Source: Leucobacter allii (lineage in GTDB: Bacteria; Actinomycetota; Actinomycetes; Actinomycetales; Microbacteriaceae). Taken from it: 64,000 bases of DNA. Location: contig NZ_CP095045.1 of NCBI RefSeq assembly GCF_022919155.1, positions 372,001 to 436,000 on the forward strand, read 5' to 3'. This document shows, piece after piece, positions 45,958 to 54,335 of the stretch (its first letter is position 1; every line of letters begins with the position of its first letter). The notes beneath the pieces were generated by a model. That model worked only from the letters and a program-made list of their open reading frames with translations, was not told the origin of the DNA and made no database searches. The translations under genes were made by a program, and so were the position numbers.

Positions 45958-46338
45958 GTACGGGCAAGGAGGTTGCCGTGCGTGGGCTCTGTGTCGCCCG
46001 CACTTGGGCCGTCCGCCCGTGCGTGGCCCGCGCGTTCGCGCGTGGCCCGCCAGCGCGTGCATGCGTGTCCGCCCGTCCGCGCGTGGCCCGCCCCGGAGAT
46101 CACCCCATGACGATCAAGCTCCGCGCGTGGCGCCCGCCCGCGCGTGGCCCGCCCGCCCGTAGGCCACGTAGGCCGCGCGTGGGCTGCGCTCGAGAATCTG
46201 CGCGCACGCGACCGCGCGTGCGCCGCTCGTAGCCCGCGCCGTGCGCCCACCTCGTGCTCCGCATCCCGCGTCCGTCACTCGCCCCTCGCCGCATCGCCCG
46301 CTCGCCGGGCGAACCCTCGCCGGGCGAACCCTCGCGGG
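45958..46338. repeat. Low-complexity intergenic region of CGTGGCCCGCC-type repeats
   Basis: This part of a 740-bp gene-free stretch consists of imperfect repeats of GCGCGTGGCCCGCC and related words (about 46020-46215), ending with a duplicated CGCCGGGCGAACCCT (about 46308-46337). Apparent reading frames are Arg/Pro/Ala-rich on both strands and not believable as proteins. A purine-rich tract (46395-46560) follows downstream. Confidence 0.6.
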
Positions 46339-46388
46339 AATGACGCGAACGGGGCTCTCCGAACCGAATAGGCGCAGTTCGCGTCATT
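46339..46388. repeat. Strong hairpin with 12-bp perfect arms
   Basis: AATGACGCGAAC (46339-46350) and GTTCGCGTCATT (46377-46388) are exact inverted repeats with a 26-bp spacer, in the gene-free region between the starts/ends of the second amine oxidase and pnp. TTTT follows directly on the plus strand (46387-46390), so it may terminate plus-strand transcription. Otherwise a mobile palindromic element. Confidence 0.5.
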
Positions 46389-46586
46389 TTCGTGGGGGAC
46401 GAGGCAGGACAAGGGCGGGACAAGGGCGGGGGAGAGAAAGTGCGGGAGAAGTGCGCGAAAGGTGCGCGCGGGGGAAGGGGCGGGACAAGGGCGTGGGAGA
46501 ATGGGCGCGAAGGCGCGCCGGGGACAGGCGGGGTCAGGGAACCCGGGAGGCGGAGGCGACGCCCCGGGCGTCGGCTCCGCCGATCC

Positions 46587-47390
46587 TCAGAGGCGGGCGA
46601 CGACGCGCGTGAGGAGATCCGCGAGCCGCGGCTCGGCGGCCTTGCCCTCCTCGAGCACCTCCTCGTGGTTGAGCGCGCCAGCCATCCCGGCCGCCGGGTT
46701 CGTGATGAGGGTGAAGCCGAGCACCTCCATCCCGGCCTTCCGGGCGGCGATCGCCTCGAGCGCGGTCGACATGCCCACGGCCTGACCGCCGATCGCGCGC
46801 AGGTAGCGGATCTCCGCGGGGGTCTCGAAGTGGGGACCGGGGAGCTGCACGTAGACGCCCTCCTGCAGCGACGGCTCGGCACCGCGCGCGAGCTCCCGCA
46901 GCCGCGTCGCGTACAGGTCGGTGACGTCGACGAAGTCGGCGCCCACGAGCGGCGAGACGGCCGTGAGGTTGATGTGGTCGTTGATGAGCACGGCCTCGCC
47001 GACGGCGAACGCCGGATCGATCCCGCCCGCGCCGTTCGTGAGGACCATGATGCCCGCGCCTGCCGCGGCCGCGGTGCGCACGCCGTGCACGACGGCCTGC
47101 ACGCCGTGGCCCTCGTAGAGATGGGTGCGCGCGCCGATGATGAGCGCGTGCTTGCCCGACGCCAGTCGGAGCGAGCGCAGCGTGCCGGAGTGCCCGGGGA
47201 TCCCCGCGGCGCGGAAGCCCGGCACCTCCTCCGCGGGGATCACGGCGACCGTCTCGCCGATCACGTCGGCCGCGCGCCCCCAGCCGCTGCCGAGGGTGAG
47301 GGCGATGTCGTGGCGCTCCACGCCGGTCCGCTCGGCGATCGCGGCGGCCGCGGCGGCGGCGAGGGTCGTGGGATCCTGATCCATGCTCAT
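46587..47390 (-). CDS. punA: Purine-nucleoside phosphorylase
   Basis: A 267-residue trimeric-type PNP, splitting purine nucleosides with phosphate (EC 2.4.2.1). Phosphate-site GSGWGRAAD near residue 34, GHSGTLRS, RTHLYEGH, TNGAGGI and the purine-site GPHFETPAEIR and QAVGMSTALEAIAARKAGMEVLGFTLITNPAAG are all intact. ATG 47390. In actinobacteria this gene is usually beside the phosphosugar mutase; here about 24 kb of amine genes lie between them. Confidence 0.95.
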   Translation of the reverse strand: MSMDQDPTTLAAAAAAAIAERTGVERHDIALTLGSGWGRAADVIGETVAVIPAEEVPGFRAAGIPGHSGTLRSLRLASGKHALIIGARTHLYEGHGVQAVVHGVRTAAAAGAGIMVLTNGAGGIDPAFAVGEAVLINDHINLTAVSPLVGADFVDVTDLYATRLRELARGAEPSLQEGVYVQLPGPHFETPAEIRYLRAIGGQAVGMSTALEAIAARKAGMEVLGFTLITNPAAGMAGALNHEEVLEEGKAAEPRLADLLTRVVARL

Positions 47391-47507
47391 GCCGACCAGT
47401 GTAGAGGCGGTCGCGGCGCGCTCGAACCGCGGACGGCTACGCGCGCTGGATCGCTTCTCGCGCCCCGCGGTGGACTGCAGACTGCCCGTTGCTCCCGCCC
47501 GTGCGGC

Positions 47508-50345
47508 TCACCAGGCGGAGCGCAGGATCCGGTAGCCGCGGCGCGGGTCGTAGCCGTGGATCTCGCGGGTGTCGAGCACGGCCATGAAGTCGAGCACGCC
47601 GGCCGTGATGACCTGCCCGGGGACGAGCACCGGGAAGCCCGGGGGGTACGGGGTGACGAAGCCGGCGGAGACGGGCTCCTCGCCGCGCTCGACCCGGGCG
47701 CGGAGCTCGGCGGGGAGCACGTGCTCGACCGCGCCGCGGCGCTGGCCGCGGAAGAACGCGGCGCGCATGTCGCCGTCGGGGAGCGCGGAGCGCTCGGCTC
47801 CGCCGGCGATCGCTCCCCCGCGGTCGCTCGCGTAGTCGACGGAGAACGCGCTGAAGTCGGGCAGCGGCGGCATCGGGATCTCGGCGGGCAGGGGGAGGTC
47901 GGGATCGCGCTGCGCCTGCTCCTCCTCGAAGCGCTCCGCGAGCTTCACGAGCACCTCGATGAGGTACGCGATCGCGCTGCGGGAGGTGCCGATGTTCGTC
48001 ATGAACAGCACGGTGTTCCGGCTGGTCTTGTTCACCTGGATGCCGTAGCGGTCCATGAGGTGCTCGTGCTTGAAGGTGTCGCCGTCGACACCGGTGCGGC
48101 TGATCTCGATGGTGATCCGCGAGGGATCCACGACGAACTCGTCGTTCGCCCATGCCTCCCACATCGTCGACAGCCCGTCGCGCAGCGGCATCGGCCGGCC
48201 GGAGCCGCGGTGCGCGGCGGGCACGAGGTCGTGCGCCGTGAGCACGCGGAAGGTGCGGCGCAGGAGCGGGTGGCGCGCGATGGACTGCGCGAGGCTCGTG
48301 GCGAGGTCGAGCTGGCGCTGCACGAGCTCGAAGCCCTCGAGCTCCACCTGGCGGCGGCCGATGTCGAGCGAGGAGAGGATCTGGTAGTTCGGCGACGTCG
48401 AGGTATGGGTCATGAACGCCTCGTGGAAGGGCTCCTCGGCCTCCCGCACCCAGTCCTGGTCGTAGACGTGGATCATGGAACCCTGCCGCAGCGCGGTGAG
48501 GGTCTTGTGGGTGGACTGCGTCGCGTACACCCGGATCCGCGCATCGGGGGCGGGGAGGAGCCGCTCGGCGAGCCAGGCCTCGTCGGGGAGCGCCGCGCCG
48601 TCGGCGTCGTGCAGGCGCTCCTGCTGCGCCCGGTACGCGGCGGCGTGCGCGGAGCTCCGCAGCCGGTCCTCGAGCCTGCGCGCCGCCGCCATGGCGGTGC
48701 GGCGCCGGGTGACGGGATGGAACGCGGCGAAGGCGAACCATGCCTCGTCCCAGAGGAAGACGAGGTCGGGCTTGATGGCGAGGCACTCGGCCATCACGCG
48801 CTCCGGATCGTAGACGATGCCGTCGAAGGTGCAGTTGGTGAGCGTGATCATGCGCACCTCGTCGAGGCGCCCCGCGGCCCGGTAGTCGAGGAGCAGCTGC
48901 TTGATGCGGGTGATGGGGACGGCGCCGTAGAAGGCGAAGTCGTTGAGCGGGTACGCCTCGAGATAGGCGGGCCGGGCACCGGTGAGCATCACGGCGTGGT
49001 GGTGCGACTTGTGGCAGTTGCGGTCCACGAGCACGACGTCGTTCGGCGCGGTGAGCGCCTGGTGGACGATCTTGTTCGCCGTCGAGGTGCCGTTCGTCAC
49101 GAAGAAGGTGTGCTTCGCGCCGTAGGCGCGCGCCGCGAGATCCTGCGCCTTCTTGATGGTGCCGACGGGCGCGAGCAGCGAGTCGAGACCACCCGAGGTG
49201 GCGGAGGTCTCCGCGAGCAGCAGGTTCAGGCCGTAGAAGTCGGCGAGGTCGCGGATCCACTTGGACGACACGACGGAGCCGCCGCGCGCGACGGGGAGCG
49301 CGTGGAAGACGCCGACGGGGCGGCGCGCGTGATCCTGGATCGCGGTGAAGAAGGGGGTGTCGTAGAGGTGCGAGATGCGCCGCAGCAGGGTGAGGTGCAG
49401 CTCGAGCTGATCCTCGCGGCGGAAGACGCGGCGGAACCGCCGCGTGAGCGCCCCGGCGAGCTCCTCGATGTGGGCGCCGGCCATGAAGTACAGGTCGAGC
49501 TCGGGTCGGATCGCGGCGAGCGTGTCGGCGAGGCCGAGCACGCGCTGCACGGAGGCGAGCTGGCTCCGCGTCGGGGCGAGGCCCGGAGCCACCTCGGAGC
49601 GGGCGAGCCGGATCGTCTCCCGGAGATCGCGGCTGAGCCGCTGCCTGGTGCGATCGCTGAAGCCGGGCCGCACCACGCAGGCGAGGATGTTCGGGTTCGT
49701 GAGCACCGCGGCCACGGCGTCGTCCGCGGACGGCACGATGACGTACTCGTAGATGAAGGAGTCGGCGGGCGCGCGCAGTCGCTGCGCATCGCCGCGCATC
49801 GCCTCGCGGTCCGCGGCGGTCGTCTCGTCGACGACGAGCACCTCGAAGCGGGGTCTGGGGTCGGTGTCGGCGGCGAACTCGATCCGCTCCTGCTCGTCGG
49901 CGTACTCGTCGAAGGCCTCGTCGCCCTGGGCTTCGCCGCGGAGGCGCTTCACGACCCGCCCGATGCGGTCGAGGGCGGTGCGGAAGTCGCCCTGCTCGAG
50001 GAGGTCGCCGATGTCGCGGACGTACTGCTGACCGAAGCCGGCCCAGTACAGCTCGACGGTCTCGAGCGCGCGCAGCGAGCGGAGGATCTCGCTGTCCGCG
50101 GCGAGGGCGCTGCGGTCGTCGCCCCCGAGCGCGAGCCGCTTCACGGCGTAGCGGAGGTACTCCCAGGCGTCGCTGCGCAGCCGCCAGGAGCTCGCGGGCA
50201 TGCCGGGATCGCGCTCCAGCGCCGCGGCCGTGCCGGCCTGGGGGGCGGAGCGGGAGATCGAGTCCCCGTCGGTGGTCGCGGCGAGCGAGATGGCGCGGCG
50301 CGCCGGCTCGGCGGTGGTCCCGGGGGCGGACTCGATCCTCGTCAT
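47508..50345 (-). CDS. Orn/Lys/Arg decarboxylase family PLP enzyme, long actinobacterial form
   Basis: A 945-residue PLP-dependent decarboxylase, longer than the ~720-residue enterobacterial enzymes but like the long mycobacterial type. An N-terminal ~350 residues hold a helical region and a response-regulator-like wing (VVRPGFSDRTRQRL). The catalytic domain shows NGTSTANKIVHQAL, DRNCHKSHHHAVML, LFLWDEAWFAF (PLP Asp) and the Schiff-base lysine in ATQSTHKTLTALRQG. The C-terminal domain ends near YRILRSAW. It would make a polyamine or agmatine-type amine from a basic amino acid. ATG 50345. Substrate is not decided by what I can see. Confidence 0.9.
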   Translation of the reverse strand: MTRIESAPGTTAEPARRAISLAATTDGDSISRSAPQAGTAAALERDPGMPASSWRLRSDAWEYLRYAVKRLALGGDDRSALAADSEILRSLRALETVELYWAGFGQQYVRDIGDLLEQGDFRTALDRIGRVVKRLRGEAQGDEAFDEYADEQERIEFAADTDPRPRFEVLVVDETTAADREAMRGDAQRLRAPADSFIYEYVIVPSADDAVAAVLTNPNILACVVRPGFSDRTRQRLSRDLRETIRLARSEVAPGLAPTRSQLASVQRVLGLADTLAAIRPELDLYFMAGAHIEELAGALTRRFRRVFRREDQLELHLTLLRRISHLYDTPFFTAIQDHARRPVGVFHALPVARGGSVVSSKWIRDLADFYGLNLLLAETSATSGGLDSLLAPVGTIKKAQDLAARAYGAKHTFFVTNGTSTANKIVHQALTAPNDVVLVDRNCHKSHHHAVMLTGARPAYLEAYPLNDFAFYGAVPITRIKQLLLDYRAAGRLDEVRMITLTNCTFDGIVYDPERVMAECLAIKPDLVFLWDEAWFAFAAFHPVTRRRTAMAAARRLEDRLRSSAHAAAYRAQQERLHDADGAALPDEAWLAERLLPAPDARIRVYATQSTHKTLTALRQGSMIHVYDQDWVREAEEPFHEAFMTHTSTSPNYQILSSLDIGRRQVELEGFELVQRQLDLATSLAQSIARHPLLRRTFRVLTAHDLVPAAHRGSGRPMPLRDGLSTMWEAWANDEFVVDPSRITIEISRTGVDGDTFKHEHLMDRYGIQVNKTSRNTVLFMTNIGTSRSAIAYLIEVLVKLAERFEEEQAQRDPDLPLPAEIPMPPLPDFSAFSVDYASDRGGAIAGGAERSALPDGDMRAAFFRGQRRGAVEHVLPAELRARVERGEEPVSAGFVTPYPPGFPVLVPGQVITAGVLDFMAVLDTREIHGYDPRRGYRILRSAW

Positions 50346-50570
50346 TGGCGACTGTCCTTCCGACGTCTTCGTGCGTGCGCCGTCCCGGTCCGTGGGGTTC
50401 CGGCGGGCGGGGCGATGCTCCGCATCACCCGAGTCCGAGTGTAGGCGACCGGTGATTCCGGCCGGGGAACACGCGGTCCCGTGTGACCGGGGATGACGCG
50501 CTGCGACGGATCCTGAATGTTCCCCGAGAACCCAAGCCGATGATGGTTAGGATCGCCTAACATTAGTCAC
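50346..50570. promoter_or_regulatory. Divergent promoter region with an IdeR/DtxR-like iron box (50546-50561)
   Basis: GTTAGG-ATCG-CCTAAC (50546-50561) is a perfect palindrome using the TTAGG/CCTAA words of actinobacterial iron boxes, though with shorter spacing than the classic 19-bp site. It overlaps TAACAT (50558-50563), a plausible -10 that would place transcription start at or next to the GTG at 50571 (leaderless mRNA); no clear -35 is visible. The decarboxylase promoter should lie in 50346-50540. Confidence 0.5.
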
Positions 50571-51056
50571 GTGAACATGCCCGAGCCCTTCGACGACGCG
50601 CAGATCGTCTCCGTGGTCGACCCCGATGGCATCGACTGCGTGCTCGCCGCGGGCGACGTCTCGGATCTGCCGGAGCTGCGCGGCTGGCTCGCGGGCCTTC
50701 CGGAGACGGCCTACGGCCGGGTGTTCATCGAGGTGTTCGCCGAGATGCAGATCGAACCGCTGCCCGTGCCCCCGCACGTGGGCGTCACCTGGCTCTGCCG
50801 CGAGCAGCGCGAGGCGAGCCCGCGGCCCGGGGTGGGCAGACGTCGCGGCGAGGCGCTCGCGGGCGCCGTCGAGGCCTGGTTCCAGGAGTGGCTGTGGGCC
50901 GACAGCGAAGCCGTGCGCAACATCCAGCTCTGGATGGGCGCGCGCACGAGCTCGGTGATGCAGAGCTACTGGGCGCAGCTCGACCGCCGGCTCGAGCGGC
51001 GCTGGCCGGGGTTCTGTCAGCAGGAGTGCCGCGGCGATCGCGCCGGCGAACGCTGA
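50571..51056 (+). CDS. SIP-domain protein (siderophore-interacting protein C-terminal domain only)
   Basis: A 161-residue protein. VSVVDPDGIDCVLAAGDVSDLPELRGWLAGLPETAYGRVFIEVF and the C-terminal AVEAWFQEWLWADSEAVRNIQLWMGARTSSVMQSYWAQLDRRLERRWPGF match the NAD(P)H-binding SIP domain of ferric-siderophore reductases. The usual N-terminal FAD-binding domain is absent. GTG 50571 (or ATG 50577) has no ribosome binding site, fitting a leaderless transcript. A probable iron-box palindrome lies directly upstream. Confidence 0.75.
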   Translation: MNMPEPFDDAQIVSVVDPDGIDCVLAAGDVSDLPELRGWLAGLPETAYGRVFIEVFAEMQIEPLPVPPHVGVTWLCREQREASPRPGVGRRRGEALAGAVEAWFQEWLWADSEAVRNIQLWMGARTSSVMQSYWAQLDRRLERRWPGFCQQECRGDRAGER

Positions 51057-51092
51057 GCCCGGCGCCCGGCTCGCGGGCCGTAGACTGGACGC

Positions 51093-52526
51093 ATGGCGAA
51101 AGCGTATGAACGGAAGCATCGCATCGCGGTGCTCGGCGGCGGTCCCGGAGGGTACGAGGCGGCGCTCGCGGGAGCCCAGCTCGGCGCGGAGGTCACGCTC
51201 GTCGAGCGGGCCGGCGTCGGCGGCGCCGCCGTGCTCACCGACGTCGTCCCGTCGAAGAGCCTGATCGCCACCGCGGGCGCCGTGCAGGCGGTGCGCGACT
51301 CCGGTCGCCTCGGCGTGCAGACCTTCGTGCCGGGCGATCACGGCAAGCCGGTGCGCCCGGAGACCGCGGTCAACCTCGCCGCCGTGAACAAGCGGCTCAT
51401 GGCCATGGCCGGTGCGCAGTCGGTCGACATGCTCCGCAGCATGGAGGATGCGGGGGTCCGCGTCGTGCAGGGCGAGGGCCGGCTCGACGGCACCGGCGCC
51501 GTCCTCGTGTCCACCGCAGCGGGCGGCACCGACTTCGACCGGATCGAGGCCGACACGATCGTCGTCGCCGTCGGTTCGAGCCCCCGCGAGCTCGATTCCG
51601 CGAAGCCGGACGGAGAGCGGATCCTCACCTGGAAGCAGCTCTACGACCTCCCCGCCATCCCCGAGCACCTCGTCGTCGTGGGTTCGGGGGTCACCGGCGC
51701 CGAGTTCGCGAACGCCTACCGCACGCTCGGCGCCGAGGTCACCCTCGTCTCCAGCCGCGAACAGGTGCTCCCGGGGGAGGATCCCGACGCCGCGGCGGTG
51801 ATCGAGCGGGAGTTCACCCGGCTCGGCATGCACGTGATGTCGAAGTCCCGCGCCTCCACCGTGAAGCGCACCGAGACCGGGATCGTCGTCGAGCTCGAGG
51901 ACGGGCGCGTCGTCGAGGGCTCCCACTGCCTCATGGCCGTCGGCTCGGTGCCGAACACCGAGGGACTGGGCCTCGAATCCGCCGGCGTCGCGCTGACCGA
52001 CAGCGGGCACATCCGCGTGAACAAGGTGGCGCGCACGAACGTGCCGTCGATCTACGCCGCGGGCGACTGCACCGACTTCTTCCCGCTCGCATCCGTGGCA
52101 TCCATGCAGGGCCGCACCGCCATCATGCACGCGCTCGGCGACTTCGTGCGCCCGATCGACCTGCGCAACGTCGCCGCGAACGTCTTCACCTATCCGGAGA
52201 TCGCGACCGTCGGCTGGAACGAGCGCACCCTGGACGAGGCGTCGGACCTCGCCCAGCACGTCACGCACACGGTGCCGCTGAGCGTCAACCCGCGCGCGAA
52301 GATGATCGGCACGACCGACGGCTTCGTGAAGCTCTTCGCGTGGAAGGCCTCCGGCACCGTCATCGGGGGCGTCATCGTCTCGCACCGCGCGAGCGAGCTC
52401 ATCTTCTCGCTCGCGCTCGCGGTGGAGCATCGGCTCACCGTCGACCAGGTCGCCTCGGCGTTCGCGGTCTACCCCTCCATGACCGGCGCGATCACGGACG
52501 CGGCGCGCGCGCTGCACCAGCACTGA
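51093..52526 (+). CDS. lpdA: NAD(P)H-quinone dehydrogenase of the LpdA type, without the redox cysteines
   Basis: A 477-residue flavoprotein of the pyridine nucleotide-disulfide family. FAD site RIAVLGGGPGGYEAALAGAQLGAEVTLVE, NAD site LVVVGSGVTGAEFANAYRTLGAEVTLV, and FAD-closing SIYAAGDCTD are intact. The lipoamide-dehydrogenase disulfide GGTCLNVGCIPSK is replaced by GGAAVLTDVVPSK, so there is no dithiol centre. This is the pattern of LpdA (Rv3303c-like) quinone reductases, though there one cysteine remains. ATG 51093. Its stop overlaps the ATG of a cupredoxin lipoprotein (TGATG). Confidence 0.9.
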   Translation: MAKAYERKHRIAVLGGGPGGYEAALAGAQLGAEVTLVERAGVGGAAVLTDVVPSKSLIATAGAVQAVRDSGRLGVQTFVPGDHGKPVRPETAVNLAAVNKRLMAMAGAQSVDMLRSMEDAGVRVVQGEGRLDGTGAVLVSTAAGGTDFDRIEADTIVVAVGSSPRELDSAKPDGERILTWKQLYDLPAIPEHLVVVGSGVTGAEFANAYRTLGAEVTLVSSREQVLPGEDPDAAAVIEREFTRLGMHVMSKSRASTVKRTETGIVVELEDGRVVEGSHCLMAVGSVPNTEGLGLESAGVALTDSGHIRVNKVARTNVPSIYAAGDCTDFFPLASVASMQGRTAIMHALGDFVRPIDLRNVAANVFTYPEIATVGWNERTLDEASDLAQHVTHTVPLSVNPRAKMIGTTDGFVKLFAWKASGTVIGGVIVSHRASELIFSLALAVEHRLTVDQVASAFAVYPSMTGAITDAARALHQH

Positions 52527-52909
52527 TGACGGCGGTGCTCTCCCGGCGCGGGCTGCTGCATGCCGGTGCCGGCATATTCGGGATCGGCGCCGTCGCGGCG
52601 CTCGCGGGCTGCGCGAGCGGAGCGCCCGAACCCGTGCCGTCCGACGATGACGCGCAGCCGGCCGTCACCGTGCGCGTGGTCGACAATGCGTTCGAGCCCG
52701 CCGAGGTCGAGATCGCCGTCGGCGAGGCCGTGCGCTGGGAGTTCTCGGCCCTCGCGGAGCACGACGTCGTGTCGGGCGATCGCAGCTTCGTGAGCGAGCT
52801 CATGCGCGAGGGGAGCTACACGCACCGGTTCCCGGAGGCCGGCGAGTTCGACTACCTCTGCTCGATCCACCCGGAGATGCGCGGCCTCGTCCGCGTCGTC
52901 GCGCCGTAG
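52526..52909 (+). CDS. Exported cupredoxin (blue-copper) lipoprotein
   Basis: A 127-residue protein. The N-terminus has a twin-arginine pattern (LSRRGLLHAGAG) and a lipobox (AALAGCAS, cysteine near 30), so it may be exported by Tat and then lipidated. The plastocyanin/azurin-like domain has VRVVDNAFEPAEVEIAVGEAVRWEF and copper ligands His (EHDVV), Cys, His and Met in FDYLCSIHPEM. It shares one base with the lpdA stop, so expression is coupled; electrons from quinone metabolism might pass to it (inference). Confidence 0.88.
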   Translation: MTAVLSRRGLLHAGAGIFGIGAVAALAGCASGAPEPVPSDDDAQPAVTVRVVDNAFEPAEVEIAVGEAVRWEFSALAEHDVVSGDRSFVSELMREGSYTHRFPEAGEFDYLCSIHPEMRGLVRVVAP

Positions 52910-52955
52910 CGCGCCGGGGGCGCGAGGCCGTGCGCGGCCCGCGGGCACCGCTCCG

Positions 52956-54278
52956 CTACGCCCGCTGGAACACCGCCAGGGATTCGAAGTGGTGCGTGTG
53001 CGGGAAGATGTCGAAGGCGCGCAGTCCCGTGAGCTCGTATCCCGCCTCCCGCAGCGACTTCGTGTCGCGGGCGAGCGCGACCGGGTCGCAGGCCACGTAC
53101 ACGATGTTCGCGGGGGAGAGTTCGGCGAGCTGGGCCGTCACGCCGCCGCCGGCGCCCGAGCGCGGCGGATCCAGCACCACCGTGCCGCGCCGGAGCCGAT
53201 CCCGCACCGGCTGCGCGGCGCGCAGCAGCTCCGCGAGGTGCCGATCGACGCGGGCAGTGAGGGCGAGGGCGCCCACGAGCCCCGACAGGTTCTCCGCAGC
53301 GTCGTCGGTCGCACCGGCCTCGGACTCGACGGTCGTCACCTTGAGCCCCGGGCCGGCCGCCTCCGCCATGGCGGCCGCGAGCAGCCCCGCGCCGCCGTAG
53401 AGGTCGAGGTTCCCCGCGGCCGGGTCGAAGCGGTCGTCGTCGACGAGTTCCGCGATGGCGTCGCGGACCGCCGTGAAGAGGACGGCGGGGGCATCGCGGT
53501 GCACCTGCCAGAAGCCGCCGGCGCGCACGAGGAAGCCTCGGTCCTCCACCAGTTCGCGGATCGTGTCGCCCGCGCCCGCGCGGGTCTTCTCGCCGACGAG
53601 CCCGAGGAGCATGCGCGGATCGTCGGCGGCGGGGGCCACGAGGTCGACCGTCGCGACCCCGGGCATGGCGTCTCCGAGCGGGGCGATCATGTTCACCTCC
53701 GCGCTCGCGAGCGGCAGGGAGGAGACCGGGATCACCCGGCGGCTGCGCGCCGCGTACGGGCCGACCGTGCCCGTCTCGGGGTCGACGTGGAGGCGGACGC
53801 GCGTCCGGTACCCCGTTCCGCCGGACGCGTCGTCGCCCGGGGCGGGCTCCACGAGCTCGGCGAGGAGCCCGGCGAGCTCGTCCCCGTCCTCGGCCGCGAG
53901 CTCGACGCCGCCGAAGCGGCGCATCGCGTCGGCGAGCACCTCCGCCTTGAGGCTGCGCTGCCGCTCGAGGGCGATGTGCCCGAACTCCGCGCCGCCGGCG
54001 CGGTGATCGGGATCCCGCGAGACGTCGGCCTCGGCCCAGACGTGCGCGCGGCGATCCGGCGAGTCCTGGAGGACCTCGACGACGGCGGCACGGGCGAAGG
54101 ACTTCTTGCGGGCCTCGGTGATGCGCGCGCGCACGCGCTCGCCCGGGATGGCGTCGGCGACGAACACGACACGGCCGTCGTGGCGGGCGACGCTCACGCC
54201 GCCGTGGGCGATGCCCGTGACCTCGAGTTCGATGGTGTCGCCGACGGCGAGGGGAGCGGAGTGCGCAGCTGCAGACAT
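52956..54278 (-). CDS. TrmA/RlmD-type RNA (uracil-5-)-methyltransferase with TRAM domain
   Basis: A 440-residue SAM-dependent RNA m5U methyltransferase. An N-terminal TRAM RNA-binding domain (IELEVTGIAHGGVSVARHDGRVVFVADAIPGERVRARIT) precedes the Rossmann domain (LDLYGGAGLLAAAMAEA). Catalytic segments DPPRSGAGGGV and YVACDP, with the nucleophilic cysteine, are present, and HTHHFESLAVF ends the protein. The four-cysteine iron-sulfur motif of RlmD-type enzymes is not apparent. ATG 54278 is used; ATG 54287 is equally possible. Divergent from a TetR gene 57 bp away. Confidence 0.9.
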   Translation of the reverse strand: MSAAAHSAPLAVGDTIELEVTGIAHGGVSVARHDGRVVFVADAIPGERVRARITEARKKSFARAAVVEVLQDSPDRRAHVWAEADVSRDPDHRAGGAEFGHIALERQRSLKAEVLADAMRRFGGVELAAEDGDELAGLLAELVEPAPGDDASGGTGYRTRVRLHVDPETGTVGPYAARSRRVIPVSSLPLASAEVNMIAPLGDAMPGVATVDLVAPAADDPRMLLGLVGEKTRAGAGDTIRELVEDRGFLVRAGGFWQVHRDAPAVLFTAVRDAIAELVDDDRFDPAAGNLDLYGGAGLLAAAMAEAAGPGLKVTTVESEAGATDDAAENLSGLVGALALTARVDRHLAELLRAAQPVRDRLRRGTVVLDPPRSGAGGGVTAQLAELSPANIVYVACDPVALARDTKSLREAGYELTGLRAFDIFPHTHHFESLAVFQRA

Positions 54279-54335
54279 GTGCTCCATTCTCCCATCTCCG
54301 GCGGAACCCCGGAGCCGGCTGGGTAAGGTGAGGGC

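Noticed and set aside
46392..50444. A 1350-residue open frame on the plus strand
   Set aside because: It is antisense to the decarboxylase and pnp genes, is Arg/Gly/Asp-rich, and lacks any domain-like order; the opposite-strand proteins are clear enzymes.
51093..52526. Annotation as dihydrolipoyl dehydrogenase
   Set aside because: The CxxxxC redox disulfide is absent (GGAAVLTDVVPSK), so lipoamide oxidation is not possible by the normal mechanism.
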